Part shown: positions 12,265-24,158 of the stretch, piece by piece
How positions within the stretch are numbered: position 1 is the first letter of the stretch
Layout: each line of letters begins with the position of its first letter
NCBI RefSeq assembly: GCF_918797505.1
Contig: NC_092797.1
Span: 32,935,372 to 32,999,371, forward strand
Source: Bemisia tabaci
Taxonomy: Eukaryota > Arthropoda > Insecta > Hemiptera > Aleyrodidae
Reading direction: 5' to 3'
Length of the DNA stretch: 64,000 nt
Made by a program: the position numbers and the translations under genes
Notes under the pieces: generated by a model
Seen by the model: only the letters and a program-made list of their open reading frames with translations
Databases searched by the model: none
Told to the model about the DNA's origin: nothing

Positions 12265-12818
12265 AAGCTGGTTATCCAAAGGTGATGGACGGCACTATTA
12301 GAAAACGACAAGTGCACCAGCTTTCGTGAAAAATCGGGGCTCGTGAGACCCAGCTCGATCCAGAGTTGATACCGGGATCGAAAAGTTATTCGCAGTTTAA
12401 ACAATGCAGTCCAAGAGTCAAAGTGTGATATAGTGTTGGTTACACTGTGTTGCCAAACTACGGCAATGTGAATGATGAAGAACTGCGAGTGAGGAAATGA
12501 GGGTGAATGGTTTGATCGGGCATTTAACCAAATGTCTAGCCAAACTTTCAAATCAATTGTTTAACGTCCTCATTTCAAAACATTCGAGTACAAATATGCG
12601 AAAATATGATTTTTCTCTGTAAGGATAAAAAATCAGAGTAAATGTAACATTGAGGAAAAAACGAGAAATAACGGTGACTTAATTTGAAAATTCCGCACCT
12701 CACATGCACACCTCTTATTATTCTTTGTTTTATTATTTTTTTCAAAAGAAAACTGAGAAAACCATTTCCTTGCAAATCTTCGCGTATATTTTCACATCTA
12801 TTAGTGAGGAAATTTTAC

Positions 12819-12855
<37 letters not shown>

Positions 12856-13480
12856 GTTTAGTATTTTTTTCAATAAATCATGAGCGGTGGTATCTTGGGT
12901 ACCTCTTTGGCCGATTAAGAGGATTACAATCTTGTTACATGCTTCCTAAGAGGAGAAGAGCACGCAGTATTGCAGGGATTCAGATTTCACCTTTGCGAGA
13001 CATTCAGTCTGATACGTTAGTTAATTTTGACCTTTTTTAGATACAAAAAGTCTGTGCTCTTCTAGAGTGTATCTAGAAATTTATAACCTAAAAAAGCTCC
13101 ATGAAAGAGTTAAACAAAATATGTTTCTCTTTTTAATTTTATTTCTCTCCAAATGGCTTATTTCCATTTTTCTGTTTCGCCAAAAAGTATGCAATTCGTA
13201 TACGCATGCCTGTGGTTCTTTATAATGATCAATTACTGCTCTAGGGTAATGATGCTCAACTTATAGATGTAAAAGTTGAGCTTATGTGCAGAACTTGGAA
13301 AAATCTGGCAAACCAGCCTCTTCATGCATTATGGATTTTTCTTATTGTTATTGGTGGCTCACTGTACATCGGTTTATTTCAAGCTTGAAAGAAGTTACAA
13401 ACCCTCACTGAATTACATTCAAGTGAATAAACCGGATTGCACCTTGAGGTCTTAAAACTGCTAGTGAAACTGAAAAAAAT
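12265..13480. other. No gene recognised; poly-A tract
   Basis: A pure A run of about 27 bases lies at about 12820-12846. The rest is AT-rich with no coding signal. Confidence 0.5.
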
Positions 13481-14479
13481 ACTGCCGGAGAAGTCGATTC
13501 TGTGGGTCAAAAAAGACGATTTTGCAATATAACATTTTTTCCAAAAACGCTTTCCCTGGGGGCCACCCCCCACCCCATTCGCGCCCACCCGCTCTCCATT
13601 CAGCCACTATTAACTCGAAAACGATGAGTCATAGCGAAAAAATGCAAGTCACATGTTCTCAATACTTTTTAACGCTGAATCTAATGGTGCGGTCTAAAAT
13701 CAATTTTTGTCACTGGAAACATTAATTTTGGCCACTTTCCATATCAGCACCTGCAAGACTGCTGGAATACTTTATGCATTGCGCGGAACAGTGCGGTCAG
13801 CGTCAAACGCATATTAGCGCCTACAAGACTGCATGAATACTTCTCGCATTTCACCAAGTGCAATGCGAGAGTTATTTGCGATGAATATTCGACTACGGGT
13901 ATATACAGGGTGTCCCAGGATTAATTACGAATATTTAAGGAGTCGATTCTTTAGGTAAAAAAAGACGTTTTTGTGGTATAACTTTTTTTTCCAAAAACGC
14001 TCTTCCTGGGGGCCACCCCCCACCCCCTTCGCGCCCCCCCCCACGCTTCATTCAGTCCCTATTATCTCGAAATTGATGAGTCGTAGAGAAAAAATGCCAC
14101 ATTTTCTCGATATTCTCAATACTTTTTAACGCTGAATCTATTAGTGCCGTCTAAAATCAATATTTGTCGCTAGAAAACATTAATTTTGGCCACTTTTAGG
14201 TTCAATACCCCTCTAAATTCCCCTTCAAAATGAGTTGTCCCTTTGTTTGAGGTCAAAAATGAAAAGAACGCTAGAAATTACCTCCGTAACCAATTTTCAT
14301 TAATATTGGTTGATAAAAATCGTCATAGTGTTAAAAAGACGATTTTTTTCTTCTTTAACTTTGGGGGGTCGTGGTCCCCAGGGAAAGCACCTTTGAGAAA
14401 AAAGTTATACCACCAAAGCGTTTTTTTTGACCCAAAGAATCGCCTTTAATATTCGTACTTAATCCTGAGACACCCTGTA
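13481..14479. mobile_element. CAGGGTGTCCCA-ended element with an extra tandem copy (family H)
   Basis: The inner complete element spans 13906-14477. It starts CAGGGTGTCCCAGGATTAAT, ends with the near-complement TTAATCCTGAGACACCCTG, and is flanked by TA. The arm includes the GC-rich block CTGGGGGCCACCCCCCACCC. A second direct copy of the arm lies at about 13490-13735, outside the TIRs. No transposase. Confidence 0.7.
13745..13862. repeat. Satellite-like unit, two copies, 70-bp period
   Basis: CTGCAAGACTGC...GAATACTT...GCATT is repeated at 13754 and 13824, in reverse orientation relative to the arrays at 9.1 and 42.3 kb. Confidence 0.7.
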
Positions 14480-14553
14480 GAGGGCGATTTCGGTTTGACT
14501 TTTTATACTCTCACAATTATTAAAAAATAGAGAAGAGGCGAAGACATAACAGC

Positions 14554-14782
14554 GTGTCTGTCTCCTCCCCCGGAATCCTCGGCTACCTGGTTCCTCCTGT
14601 GTTTCCTCAACAAGTGGGCGTCATCGCGTGTGTCTCGCATGGCGTGTCCGGTTCCTGGGGCTCTTCACCGCGGCCGGTTGCAGCGCAGCCAGATAACAGG
14701 GCTCCACTATCAGATGCAAGGAAAATTAAGTTGCTGAAAGGAGATGGTGCCTCGTTCCATGGCAGAAAAACGGCGAGTTTAC
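14554..14782 (+). other. GC-rich segment ending in a splice-donor-like site
   Basis: An open GC-rich frame (MSVSSPGILGYLVPP...) is followed by AGTTTAC|GTAAGTATAC at 14783. It is GC-richer than its surroundings. It could be a 5' exon of an unseen gene or part of a repeat. No homology recognised. Confidence 0.15.
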
Positions 14783-14789
14783 GTAAGTA

Positions 14790-15800
14790 TACGGTACGGA
14801 TATCAATTAGACACCTATTGTTGTTTCCGCAGCCCGCTTTCCATGTCAGATTGAATACAAATGCTGCCTGATAACATAAATCTTGTTCCTATGACATCCG
14901 AGCATTTTGCTACAATTTTATCGGATATGGGATACGACACACATTCATGCCTGCATTGCGTCAGTATGATGCAACCCGAGTTCATTTTCCGGCTTTCGTT
15001 TCCTTTAAACTTGAGGCCCATGCCACAAGATCGAATATTCTTCTCGAAAAAACTTCTTTTAAAAATTAATCGAATGAAGCAAGCCGATATTTGACATTAA
15101 ATAGGATTTTTAGAGCATTTGTGAATCACGTTGACACTGCAAGTGTATAGAATGTATCCATAATGAACCTCGATGTTTCGTTCCAAAGGTCAGTTTCAAC
15201 TTCCCTTTAAGGTCGTTTGGTCAGGTAGGTATTTTATTTGTAGACCTGTGTCCTTCCAAAAGAGATGACTCAGCATGTTGATGCAGTGAAGAATCCGTCA
15301 ATTACTTGTAGTGGTCAAACATACCATGGTCATTCCATAAACCATCGATCGAATTATGCGGCAGTGAAAAAAAAGATCATAAGTAATATCTCTTGGCGAA
15401 CGCTTGCCAAAAATTCTACAACGCATTTCTAAAAGCTCACAGAATTCTTGATTTGACAAAAAATTGCAACTAAAACTTCCGTGTTTTTAATCTTTCAAAA
15501 TTTCTTTCAAACTAGGAGGCTTGTAGTCATACATGAGCAGGGCCTTGAATGAGCCTAGGGTTCATTAAAGTATTGATGAAGGGTCACTTCAGACTTGAGT
15601 TGAATGATAAGCATCAAGTTGAGTGTCTGCAAATAGTTGGGCTTTGCGTTATAATATTCATTTTTTTCGTGAAATTTTGAGGAGAAACTACATACATTAC
15701 ACACGTGATGCGCTAACTTATGCATTTGTCTATAAAGGTCCGTTTCAGTGACTGAAAAGGGCGTTAGTGACTGCAAAAACTACTCCCTCACCATATGTAT
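14790..15800. other. No gene recognised
   Basis: AT-rich sequence; short ORFs on both strands overlap each other and have no domain. Confidence 0.45.
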
Positions 15801-15814
15801 TGTGTGTTTTCAGC

Positions 15815-16005
15815 TTTTTTTCCAGGGACAGGAGACCAGAGGCAAGAGACCCTCCACTGATATCTTGGCATTGATGGAGCTTTTACTTTAGGGACTTAAA
15901 CATTCAACTGTTGACTTACCCACTAGGTGAATAATAACGTGTTGGGGGTTTCGTTTGGCAAACGAACCAAAGTTTAGGAAACTTTTTTGGCTCATGACGT
16001 CACCT
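15815..16005. repeat. Diverged copy of the 17-kb repeat unit
   Basis: It shares order and motifs (gagaccctccactg, aacattcaactgttgactta, ttttttggctcatgacgtcacc) with the units at 16.66-17.40 kb. Confidence 0.5.
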
Positions 16006-16654
16006 GCACTGAAAAAAATAATAGAGCCGTAGAGACAAGATAAACTTGTTGAACCTGCCTTGTCTCAGGAACAAGACTTTTAGTCTGCCAAACAACTCAG
16101 TTTGTTTGGGAAACAACACCCGTTTGTTAATGCAACAAGACCAGTCTTGTTTTATATGCTAGGTTTCTGAGCTACCGGACTCGATAGTCTTGTCACTGTG
16201 ACAAGATTCTCTACTCACCGCGAAGTAATGGTCAAATTCAAAGAGAGCGTATTATTTTATATATTTTGAAAGAGTATTTTAAGAACTACGCTTAATAATT
16301 GTTCCCCGAAAATTTTTCTGGATGTTTAATGACAAGGTAAAAACAATAAGTTTATAATTCTTTTTTAAAAATAAATCGCTCATGCGTAAGGTTTTAAAAT
16401 CAAATGTATCTAATTATATAATTATTTTTTTAACGTTTAAATTATTTATATTTTATTAATTATTATCATGATATAAAATAAAAATAAAAATTAGAATCAT
16501 AAACACGGAACAAAGGAAACATCGTTGCTCGAAGAAACACTTTTTTCGGCCTAAATTGTCCATTTTTATCTGATGTAGAATGTAAATTCCTTTTCGTAAA
16601 CGGTAAATAGTAAAAAAGAAAAAAACCAAACAATCTGATGCTCTACGCATTCCA
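16006..16654. other. AT-rich, no gene
   Basis: 16008-16210 has repeated acaagac/gtcttgt dyads and begins cactgaaaaaaataat, so it may be a decayed inverted-repeat element. Otherwise very AT-rich. Confidence 0.35.
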
Positions 16655-17400
16655 CAGACTTGAGAGGCCCCCCACCCCCCCCCCCCTTCGGCCAAGACGC
16701 AGCCCCCATGGAGGGTTTTCCACCCCCCCCCCCCCCCCCCCCCCCCCTTTGGCCCCGGGTCCCCCTCTCCATTTTTGCCCTTATTTTTGGGTATTGGCTT
16801 TTTTTAAAATTTATCCTGGTGATATTCCAACGTTCAACTTGGTTTTAACTTATATCTAACCTGAACAAATGGTGCCTAGGATAAATTCGGTTTTGCCTTT
16901 TTAAACAAAAATTTTTTGGCCCACATAACACCAAAATTTTTTTTGGGCCGAACTTTGTTACCTAGTTGGTCAACAACCGGAAAAAGAGTGATAACTGTTG
17001 CCTCCTTATAATTATCCATAAGGAACAGTTGAATTCCCGAAAGTAAAAGTTTCCACCTGTCGCCAAGACGCCAGTGGAGGGTCTTTGCCCCGGTCCTCCA
17101 TTGCTATTTTGGTATTGGCTTTAAATTTCTGGTTTCCAACGTTCAACTGTTAACTTATCTACTGAACAATGTGCTAGGTATTCGGTTTTGCCTTAACAAA
17201 TTTTGGCACATACACCAAATTTTGGCGAACTTGTTTGGCTCATTATAATGTCACCCGAAGCTCATCACCCATTTAGTGGGTATGATGACTGTTTCTCCCC
17301 CATAGTTCGGAAAGTCCATCACAAAGTGTTGAATTCCCGAGAATAAAAGTTTCCACAAGTCACCAAGAGACTAGTGTGGGGTCTCTTGTCTCTGCTTGTT
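16655..17400. repeat. Tandem repeat of about 300 bp; first copy homopolymer-stretched
   Basis: The segment ttgaattcccgaRaRtaaaa recurs at about 17030 and 17328 (299-bp period). The copy at about 16665-16985 matches the one at about 17062-17235 base for base in order, but many runs are longer (C runs of 12 and about 27; tttttttaaaattt versus tttaaattt). It may be real decay or uncorrected sequencing error. Confidence 0.6.
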
Positions 17401-17973
17401 CTCATACCGTACCTTTGATATTAATTCTACGTAGGGCCCCTTTAAATTTGTTTTTTTGCCATCGATTTGAGAATATCGATGCGGTGAAGAATGAAACGCG
17501 GAACAGTGCCGCACAACCGGTGACGAGACTGAGGGAGAAAAACTTAACAATGACTTCTTGAATGTGTTCATTGTGAGTGCGCTTGCGAGTTAGATTGTAT
17601 ATTATTATATACATCTCCTCGATATGATCGGGATCTTTCAGATGAGATGCACGCTCGAGACGGACGACGATGGCCGTTTAGGTGCGTCTCATGCGTGGAA
17701 ATTACTCATACGTGCATCGGACGCAGCGTCGACACAATCAGCGTAAATCATTTTCACTTTTAGCTTCAGCCACACGTAATTGGTTCTGAAAATGCCATCG
17801 GAGGGGCAGATGGGCGAGTAAAAGTTGTGTGCTTTTTTCATGCTTTCGCAATGTTTACGCCTAAGCAGCGGATAATTACCCGAAGCAGAGGTGGAAAAGA
17901 GAGAATGAAGATGCGAACGAGAGAGGGGAGAAAAAGCCAAAATGTTCCGATGGTTGCTCATTTTAATGCGCGA
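17401..17973. other. Upstream flank of the putative gene 2 promoter
   Basis: Mixed-composition DNA with no recognised gene. Frames of 60-100 codons occur on both strands but overlap and show no domain. It may contain regulatory sequence of gene 2. Confidence 0.3.
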
Positions 17974-18262
17974 TATATATGCTATCCCTCCAAGCATTGC
18001 GTGTTCACTTAACGCGGTTCGTGTTTGCCGGCGAGGTGACCAATATGTTCAAGTGTGCTTTTCTTGTCCTTGTCTTTGCAGTATCGTAGTCGTTGGAACC
18101 GAGGATTTCGGAATGCTCCCTCTTGAGGGAGGGACAGTGCTTCAACCCAAATCTACTTGTTGATGTGGGTCCCACGGTGATTTTTGCTTGAGCTGGATTC
18201 ATTTTAAATGTGCTCGTATTATGTTTAAATCAGCGAGATGTGATGGAATTACGCTGAAGTCG
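17974..18262 (+). promoter_or_regulatory. Candidate core promoter and 5' exon of gene 2
   Basis: A TATATAT box at 17974-17980 lies 33 bp upstream of the A of a TTCACTT initiator-like site at about 18007. The candidate transcribed exon continues to the consensus donor at 18262/18263. It is colinear with the signal-peptide exon 2.9 kb downstream. An alternative reading is that cttgtccttgtctttgcag (ending about 18082) is an acceptor, which would make this an internal exon starting at 18083. Confidence 0.35.
18221..18262 (+). CDS. Gene 2, possible first coding segment in the 5' exon
   Basis: An ATG at 18221 is followed by 14 open codons (MFKSARCDGITLKS) ending at the strong donor GTCG|GTAAGT (intron from 18263). 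Joined to 21204 the frame runs straight into the signal-peptide exon (phase 0), adding a short basic N-region. If the ATG at 21204 is the true start, this stretch is 5' UTR; several upstream ATGs with short ORFs precede it. The frame compatibility is seen in the sequence; its use is inferred. Confidence 0.35.
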
Positions 18263-20448
18263 GTAAGTGAAATCTTTACACAATCATTCCGATAAGTTCC
18301 TCTGTTTTGATGTGGTCATGGAATTTTTCAGTCATTGACTCAGCACATTCGTCAGAGTTGAGGTCCTATAAGAATAGGTACTAATTCTTAGGGTGTGAGG
18401 TACCTCATATGTTACAGTGAATATTTTATTTTCGGTATCAATATTTGAAGGAAAGGGGGATATTCAAAGGAAAAATCCGTAAAATTCTGTTTCTCGACAA
18501 TTATAATATGTCCATCAACCCCCCAAAAATCCTCAACAATCAGACGTCTTCAGTATAAATCCACCCAAACGTCCCTGGTTAAGAAGTGAGATATTATTAA
18601 TTACATTACCGAGTAGAGATTCGTTTGCTAGACTTTTCATGTTTCCATGACAAAAGTTTCGAGGGGCGATCAAATCTTACAAGATTTTTCTCTTGATGTA
18701 TTTTACGAATTCAAAAGATTTTCTCTATATAAGTTTGATGGACTCATAATCCTAAACATACGTGAAGGGCTAATCGAGAGATTTATTTCCTTGATTATTG
18801 CCCAATTCTTATAGTAGCGGTGCAACTGAGCACTCACATTATGGATGTCAAATCAAGTCGTAAAAATAAAGTCTGAACATTTTGCAAGTTGTGTCTGTCT
18901 TTATTTTAGGCGGTTTTTAATGCGTATATTTTTTAAATATTATTTCAGTGTTTCTTCAGAGTTTTGATCAGAATTTCAACTTCCTTTTATTTTCAAATAA
19001 AAATTAATAGATTTTTCGAAAAGGAATCAAAGATAAATGCTGAACTTTTTTCTTCAAACTTTTATTCTAATATTTCTTCTCGTATAAAATTTTTCCTCAA
19101 CACTAATCATCTGAAGAACGTTTATTTTGACCTTAAATGCATCATTAATGGCCAATCAATAGCTACTTTTCCGCCGGAAAGTTTTCAGTCTTAAGCAACT
19201 TACTCTAGATGATCCACCAATCGCGAAACAGTCTTTCAAATTTTTGATGATCTCGATCGAAACTTCTACTCTCGATTCTTCGGACATCTCAGAATATCCT
19301 TGATGCAAATACTCACTAAGCCCAGTTTCAGATAAATGAAGGGTATGAGGGGTGTCGTTAAACACCCTGTCCTCTCCTGTATACCTGAAGAGCCAACGTT
19401 TTTGGACAGTGATGGGTCTAAATTCATTGAGAGTAACTGCGATTTTAGCCGATTAGTAAATTTTTTCGGTGAGGTGTACTGCCGTAAGCATGAGGGCTAA
19501 AATGAAAATAAAATTGGTAATTTTTCATTTTCATGTCGAGTTTATTGCTGTTTTTGACCATAGTCTATGCTAATATAGGCTGCAATTAATTGGTATACTT
19601 TCTCATAGTGGAATAAGCCCAAAAATTACTACATGGTACGAACTTGTGCACAGGTCGAAAAATGACATTAAATGAAACAACCATGTAATATAATATATCA
19701 CTTCAGGGATTCGATAACCGCAGCTACAACAAAATCTTCTTATTGATATAAGTGTTATTATTTAAAACGCTGATAGTAGAAATCCAGGTTGGGATCAGTT
19801 TTGGTCTTCGATGTCATCCTTTCTGTGACCTTTTAATTTGTTTGCACATGTGGTAGCTGTGGTATCATCGCATGTAGATGAAAAGATCAACATATTTTTT
19901 GAATCATGAGATCAAAATTATTGAAACATCCGATGAATATGGGCAGTAAGTAGCATTCTGGGAAAAAATGACGCATTGATGACTCTCAGCACAAAATGTT
20001 TCATATAATCGTGTAAAAATAGGAAAATTAAAAAAATTACTCAATTTTCAACTGTGCAGAAATAGTTAAAATTTTTATGAAACATGTGTAATTTTGTACC
20101 TCAAACTAATTTTATTCCAAATTCTAACAATCAACAATTTCATTTTCGAATTTACTGGCGACCTTTGCTACATTCTGACAATGCCATTGGTAGTTTAGTC
20201 CATCTTAGAGATCCTATATCTTTATAAATCTATGAATGAAGACTTTGAGATAAACAATAAAAATTTATGTGTTTCATAGCCATTTAAAAATTGATTAGAC
20301 TTAAAAGTATCTCTGAGAGTTTCTAAAATAGGCATAAGTGGAGTAGCCTTTGTCCATTGGCATGTGTTAGACAGAGACCCATACGACTTGCAAGGGAAGG
20401 AAGAGCGCTCTTCTTTTTATACAAGTGCATTTTTTCTACATAAAACAC

Positions 20449-20690
20449 TAGAAAGAAACCAAGCTACACCTAGCTATTGCCAAATTTAATCGGGCAATTT
20501 AATTTTTTGCATGAAATCAGTCGAGCGGATTTTTGTGCAAATTTCAGTGAATTTTCTGCATAACACGAAGTAACATCCTCAAAATTTTCAAAGGAATCCG
20601 CTCAAATTTTCTCTTGTAAAAAATTAAATTGCCCAGTTTTGGCAGTGGCTGATGTGGCTAGGTTCCTTTCTGCTAAACGCGGTCCAATTG
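20449..20690. mobile_element. Family D MITE, copy 2
   Basis: Left arm agaaagaaaccaagctacac then TTGCCAAATTTAATCGGG; right arm AAATTGCCCAGTTTTGGCAG...TTTCTGCTAAACGCGGTCC. The inner ttttgtgcaaatttcagtga is shared with the other D copies. Confidence 0.8.
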
Positions 20691-20917
20691 AATTGGTCAG
20701 TTTCAAAAGCAGGGCTCAAGCGCCAAAAATGAGAATTAGAGAAAAATGATATTAACCGTGTTAATTGACGTTTTATACATCTCAGAGCTCTAAAATATTA
20801 AAGCGATGAATTAATTAATTTCCAATTTAAAACGGGTTGGTTCATACAGCTTCTACTGCTTTTTTCGTACTTTTATATCTGGCGCTTGGGCCCTGTTGTA
20901 ACTGACCGATTCAATTA
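20689..20917. mobile_element. Inverted-repeat element abutting family D copy 2
   Basis: Left TTGAATTGGTCAGTTTC...CAGGGCTCAAGCGCC and right GGCGCTTGGGCCCTG...GTAACTGACCGATTCAA are near-complements of about 40 bp. Confidence 0.65.
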
Positions 20918-21203
20918 TTCAGCGTGATGCTATTCTACTCTGATATGAAGTAGGAGGCTCAGTAAGTGATAGGAGGAGCGTCGCAAACTTGGAGTGGGGG
21001 TGGCGAGTGAGATTATGCTCTTAATCCATGTTCATCTCGAGAAAGTAAAACGGTATAGGCCGATGATCATGGTAGCGCCCTCCTCTCCCCCTCCCCACAG
21101 TTTCTTAACGCCTTAACGCTCTGTTCGATGGTCATACAGCCGATCCTAGTTCACGGCTCATAACTCGCATAACGTTTCATCCGAGCTTTCGACTCTGTTT
21201 CAG

Positions 21204-21271
21204 ATGGTAATGAACGTCACATTTCTCCTGATAACATTTCTGATTTTGGAGCAAGCTTACGGAAAGAAAAG
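21204..21271 (+). CDS. Gene 2, signal-peptide exon
   Basis: The exon is preceded by a good acceptor (ctctgtttcag, AG at 21202-21203) and followed by the donor AAAAG|GTAACC at 21272. It reads MVMNVTFLLITFLILEQAYG then KK and two bases (AG) of a split Arg codon completed by the first G of the exon at 24239. Phases match exactly. The peptide has a classic hydrophobic core (residues 6-15) and a small-residue site after AYG, so cleavage is likely after residue 20. A plain ORF caller misses this exon because it is only 68 bases. Translation could start here, or at 18221 in a preceding exon, because the frame stays open across that junction. Confidence 0.75.
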
Positions 21272-21525
21272 GTAACCACAATTCTCAATACTTACGCACA
21301 TACTATCATGAATATTACTGCTATATAGAGAAGCAAAGCGCGCATGAAGAACAGGATTTCAGTAAAAGTTGATGTTAAGATATTGACTCGATAGCATGGC
21401 GTCTGTAGGACCAGTCTCATAGTTGTTATCGTTTTGCACACCTTGTTATTTCAAATTGTGTCATTGTTTTTTCAAACTTTGGTTCCCGAAAACGAGTAAA
21501 ACACGATTTTACATACAACGACTTA

Positions 21526-21655
21526 CAGTAAACATTGAAGGGATTTGATTGTGAAGACAAAATGCCAATAATAAAATATGCTTTAATTAATAAAAGCATC
21601 TTCTTAACACCTCGGCATTGTGTTTTCACGATCGAATCCCTTCAATCTTAACTGT
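21526..21655. mobile_element. Short inverted-repeat element in gene 2 intron
   Basis: ACAGTAAACATTGAAGGGAT... pairs with ...CGAATCCCTTCAATCTTAAC over about 40 bp around a 45-bp AT-rich loop. Confidence 0.65.
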
Positions 21656-22353
21656 TGCTACGATGATTTTCATCGCCATGTTCAAATACAGTAAACATTA
21701 TTCCCCCGTATACACCCACTGCTCTGTATCTCAGGAAGGTAGCATTCACTGCACCAAAAGATAAGGGAATAAGGTATGAATGTCAGGAGGTGACTCAAGG
21801 GCTCAATGATTATGAAGGTCAGTTTCCCCTGTTCCTTAAAGTTTGAGAGTATGTCAATAGCAAATTTTCTCTGGTGCTATTGCCGATTTTGGAAGCCGAC
21901 AAAATTATTTCTTAGACGTGCTGTTCAGATTCAAGAGAGCATAAATTTTAGAAAATTGACCGTGAATTTGTCAAATTATTCAAATTTTCCTGCAACCTCA
22001 CCTCTTTAAAAAGCCTCATTCATTACTGAATTAAAACGATTCACAGTCAAGCTACCAACAAATTCAGCTTGTTTTAAAACGGAGCCAGAGGATTCAGTGA
22101 AAATTGGAATTTTTTAAACAAAAAATGTTGGCTCATGGTAGATGCTTTGGAAAATAATAAAAACTTACTTACTGGTTTACTCTTGCGAAAGAAGATATTT
22201 TTGTGGATTAACTGTACAATTATGTACAACCCAGATCCCAGAGGTAATGAAAAACTTTGACGGAGTAAGGCACAAAAATATGTTGAAACAATATAATACA
22301 ACTTTCCAACACTCTCTTGTTTTTGCCGGTTTCTAACCGAGACGCGTCTCGGA

Positions 22354-22533
22354 CAATGGCGTGGTGTACTTTGCAATATATCGATTGATCTACCATTTAA
22401 AATTATAAAAAAAGATCAATTAACAACTAACAACTTTGCAACTTTGTTTGCAACTAATATCTTAATAATCGATTCTTTACCATAGCTTCGAATGCGGAAA
22501 TATCCATAAATCGCAAAGCACGTCACGCCACTG
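22354..22533. mobile_element. Family C hAT-like MITE with GTCTCGGA duplication
   Basis: Ends CAATGGCGTGGTGTACTTTG and CAAAGCACGTCACGCCACTG, flanked by GTCTCGGA at 22346-22353 and 22534-22541, a perfect 8-bp target duplication. Confidence 0.88.
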
Positions 22534-23454
22534 GTCTCGGAGCTTAAAGCTCCATTTTCAGTGGAGTTCGATGAAGACAGCTGAAAATGAAGCTTTAAGC
22601 CATGAAACACGTTCCGGTTAAAAATCACTGAATGTAAAAGAGTGCGGAAAAGTTTTATAATTTTGTTTCAATCCAAGAATTATTAGTAATGGATGGTTCA
22701 GTAATTTTCTCCCGAGAAATTTGTCAATTTTGAGCACAAACAAGTTTTAAGGCTTTTTTCCCTAAATAGAGACCTCCCTAACAGATAATGGGATTCTAAA
22801 CGTTTAGAGGACCTTTAAATGAAATGATCGAGATCGACTGTAAATATCTCGACGTTTTGCTTTAAAATATACGGTTGATATAATTCATCAAATTTATCAC
22901 TCAATGGTAGGATCTTAGAAAAAGAGAAAAAAGTAAAATTTGAATGTTAGAGGGTTTTGCCTCGATTTGAAGCCTTCTTATAATGTCTTAAAAGACTATA
23001 ATGTGATGAGACCACCCGGGGTAGAAATTTCAGGGGTGTTAAAAACGATGACAACTTTATATTCTTACATGATAAATGGACTGTTTTTTTCTCTAAGCAT
23101 GAATGGGCCTTAAGAGTTAATAAAGGTATATCTAAATCACTTATCTTAGTAATAGTCTCATAAAAAATGATGAAGATCTTAATTGACTGTGCAGTGCCTC
23201 ATCCAAATCAAGTATTAATCGTTAAACAGCCTCACGAAGATAACCTGGATTGAATGTGATCTGGTCTGTGCACTGTATCATTGACCCTTCTTTGTAACTA
23301 TTTTTTCGTCAGTGATTCCCAACTTAAAGTGACTTAAAGAGAAGGAGAACAAATGTTTTTGCTCTGTTTAACGGGGAAGAAGCCCAGAATTTTCATTCCT
23401 GCGATTCGAACTTGGAAAAATCCCATGAAACCTACCGTGGAGAAAAGGCGTTAA

Positions 23455-23895
23455 GGTGATTCGACGGACGCCATTTTTTGTGTCAGAGCGATGTGCGATT
23501 TATTCCATCGATTCGTTCCATAATTTCAGCTACTTGTCATTTTTTTCGGATTTTGAGATCGCATTTCTGTTGCCACGAGACTAAAGAATTTATGTACCGA
23601 ATTTGACCGAGCAATTCAAAGTAATAAAGGCAGAGTTTTTCTAGAGGAAAAATATCGCATTCCATACTGACATCGAATCTGCACTCGAATGCGATTTTTT
23701 ACTCTAAAAAAAACCACGCCTTTATTATGTTGAATTTATTCGTCAGAATTGGTACATGAATTCCCCAGTCTCATTACAATAGAAGTGTGATCTCAAAATT
23801 CGGAAAAAAATGAAAAATAGCTGAAATTATGGAACGAATCAATGCGATAAATCGCACGTCGCTCTGACACAAAAAATGGCGTCCGTCGAATTACC
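23455..23895. mobile_element. piggyBac-like MITE with TTAA flanks
   Basis: Arms over 100 bp start GGTGATTCGACGGACGCCAT and end with the complement ATGGCGTCCGTCGAATTACC. TTAA is at 23451-23454 and 23896-23899. TTAA duplication is the piggyBac hallmark. No transposase. Confidence 0.85.
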
Positions 23896-23929
23896 TTAAG
23901 GAATCTTTAAAATATTCCGTTTCTGACTA

Positions 23930-24158
23930 CACTGGAAAAAAAGTGGCTTGGATCTAGAGTCCAGACTCTTGAAATCAATGACAGAAAAAATATTCTTGAT
24001 TCGATCGGATTTTTGCTCGAATCAAAAGGAAATCCTCTTAAATCAAGAGGCTTCGTTCTTGATCCAGGCAAAAATCCGATTGAATCAAGAGTATTTTTTC
24101 TTGTCAATGTTTTTAAGAGTCTGGACTCTGGATCCAAGCGACTTTTTTTCCCCCAGTG
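23930..24158. mobile_element. Family B MITE, copy 1
   Basis: CACTGGAAAAAAAGTGGCTT ... CCCCCAGTG, with TA on both sides. Inner arms AGAGTCCAGACTCTTGAAA / TTAAGAGTCTGGACTCT and CTTGATTCAATCGG-type blocks. 229 bp. Confidence 0.88.

Larger units (their letters stand above)
18263..21203 (+). other. Putative first intron of gene 2
   Basis: This stretch is AT-rich with no convincing ORF. It starts GTAAGT and ends with a polypyrimidine tract plus CAG. It contains a family D MITE (about 20449-20690) and an adjacent inverted-repeat element (20689-20917). The rest (18263-20440) shows nothing I can name. Confidence 0.35.

Noticed and set aside
13745..13862. CRISPR-like direct repeats
   Set aside because: Only two units, diverged, no spacers; a eukaryotic satellite fragment fits better.
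16638..16859. Proline-rich and glycine-rich ORFs at 16.6 kb
   Set aside because: They are created by long C runs in the suspected low-quality repeat copy.
18045..18089. MFKCAFLVLVFAVS as a signal peptide of a cuticle gene
   Set aside because: It stops after 14 codons at TAG, and its DNA doubles as a pyrimidine tract ending in CAG. Treated as a short upstream ORF or alternative acceptor.
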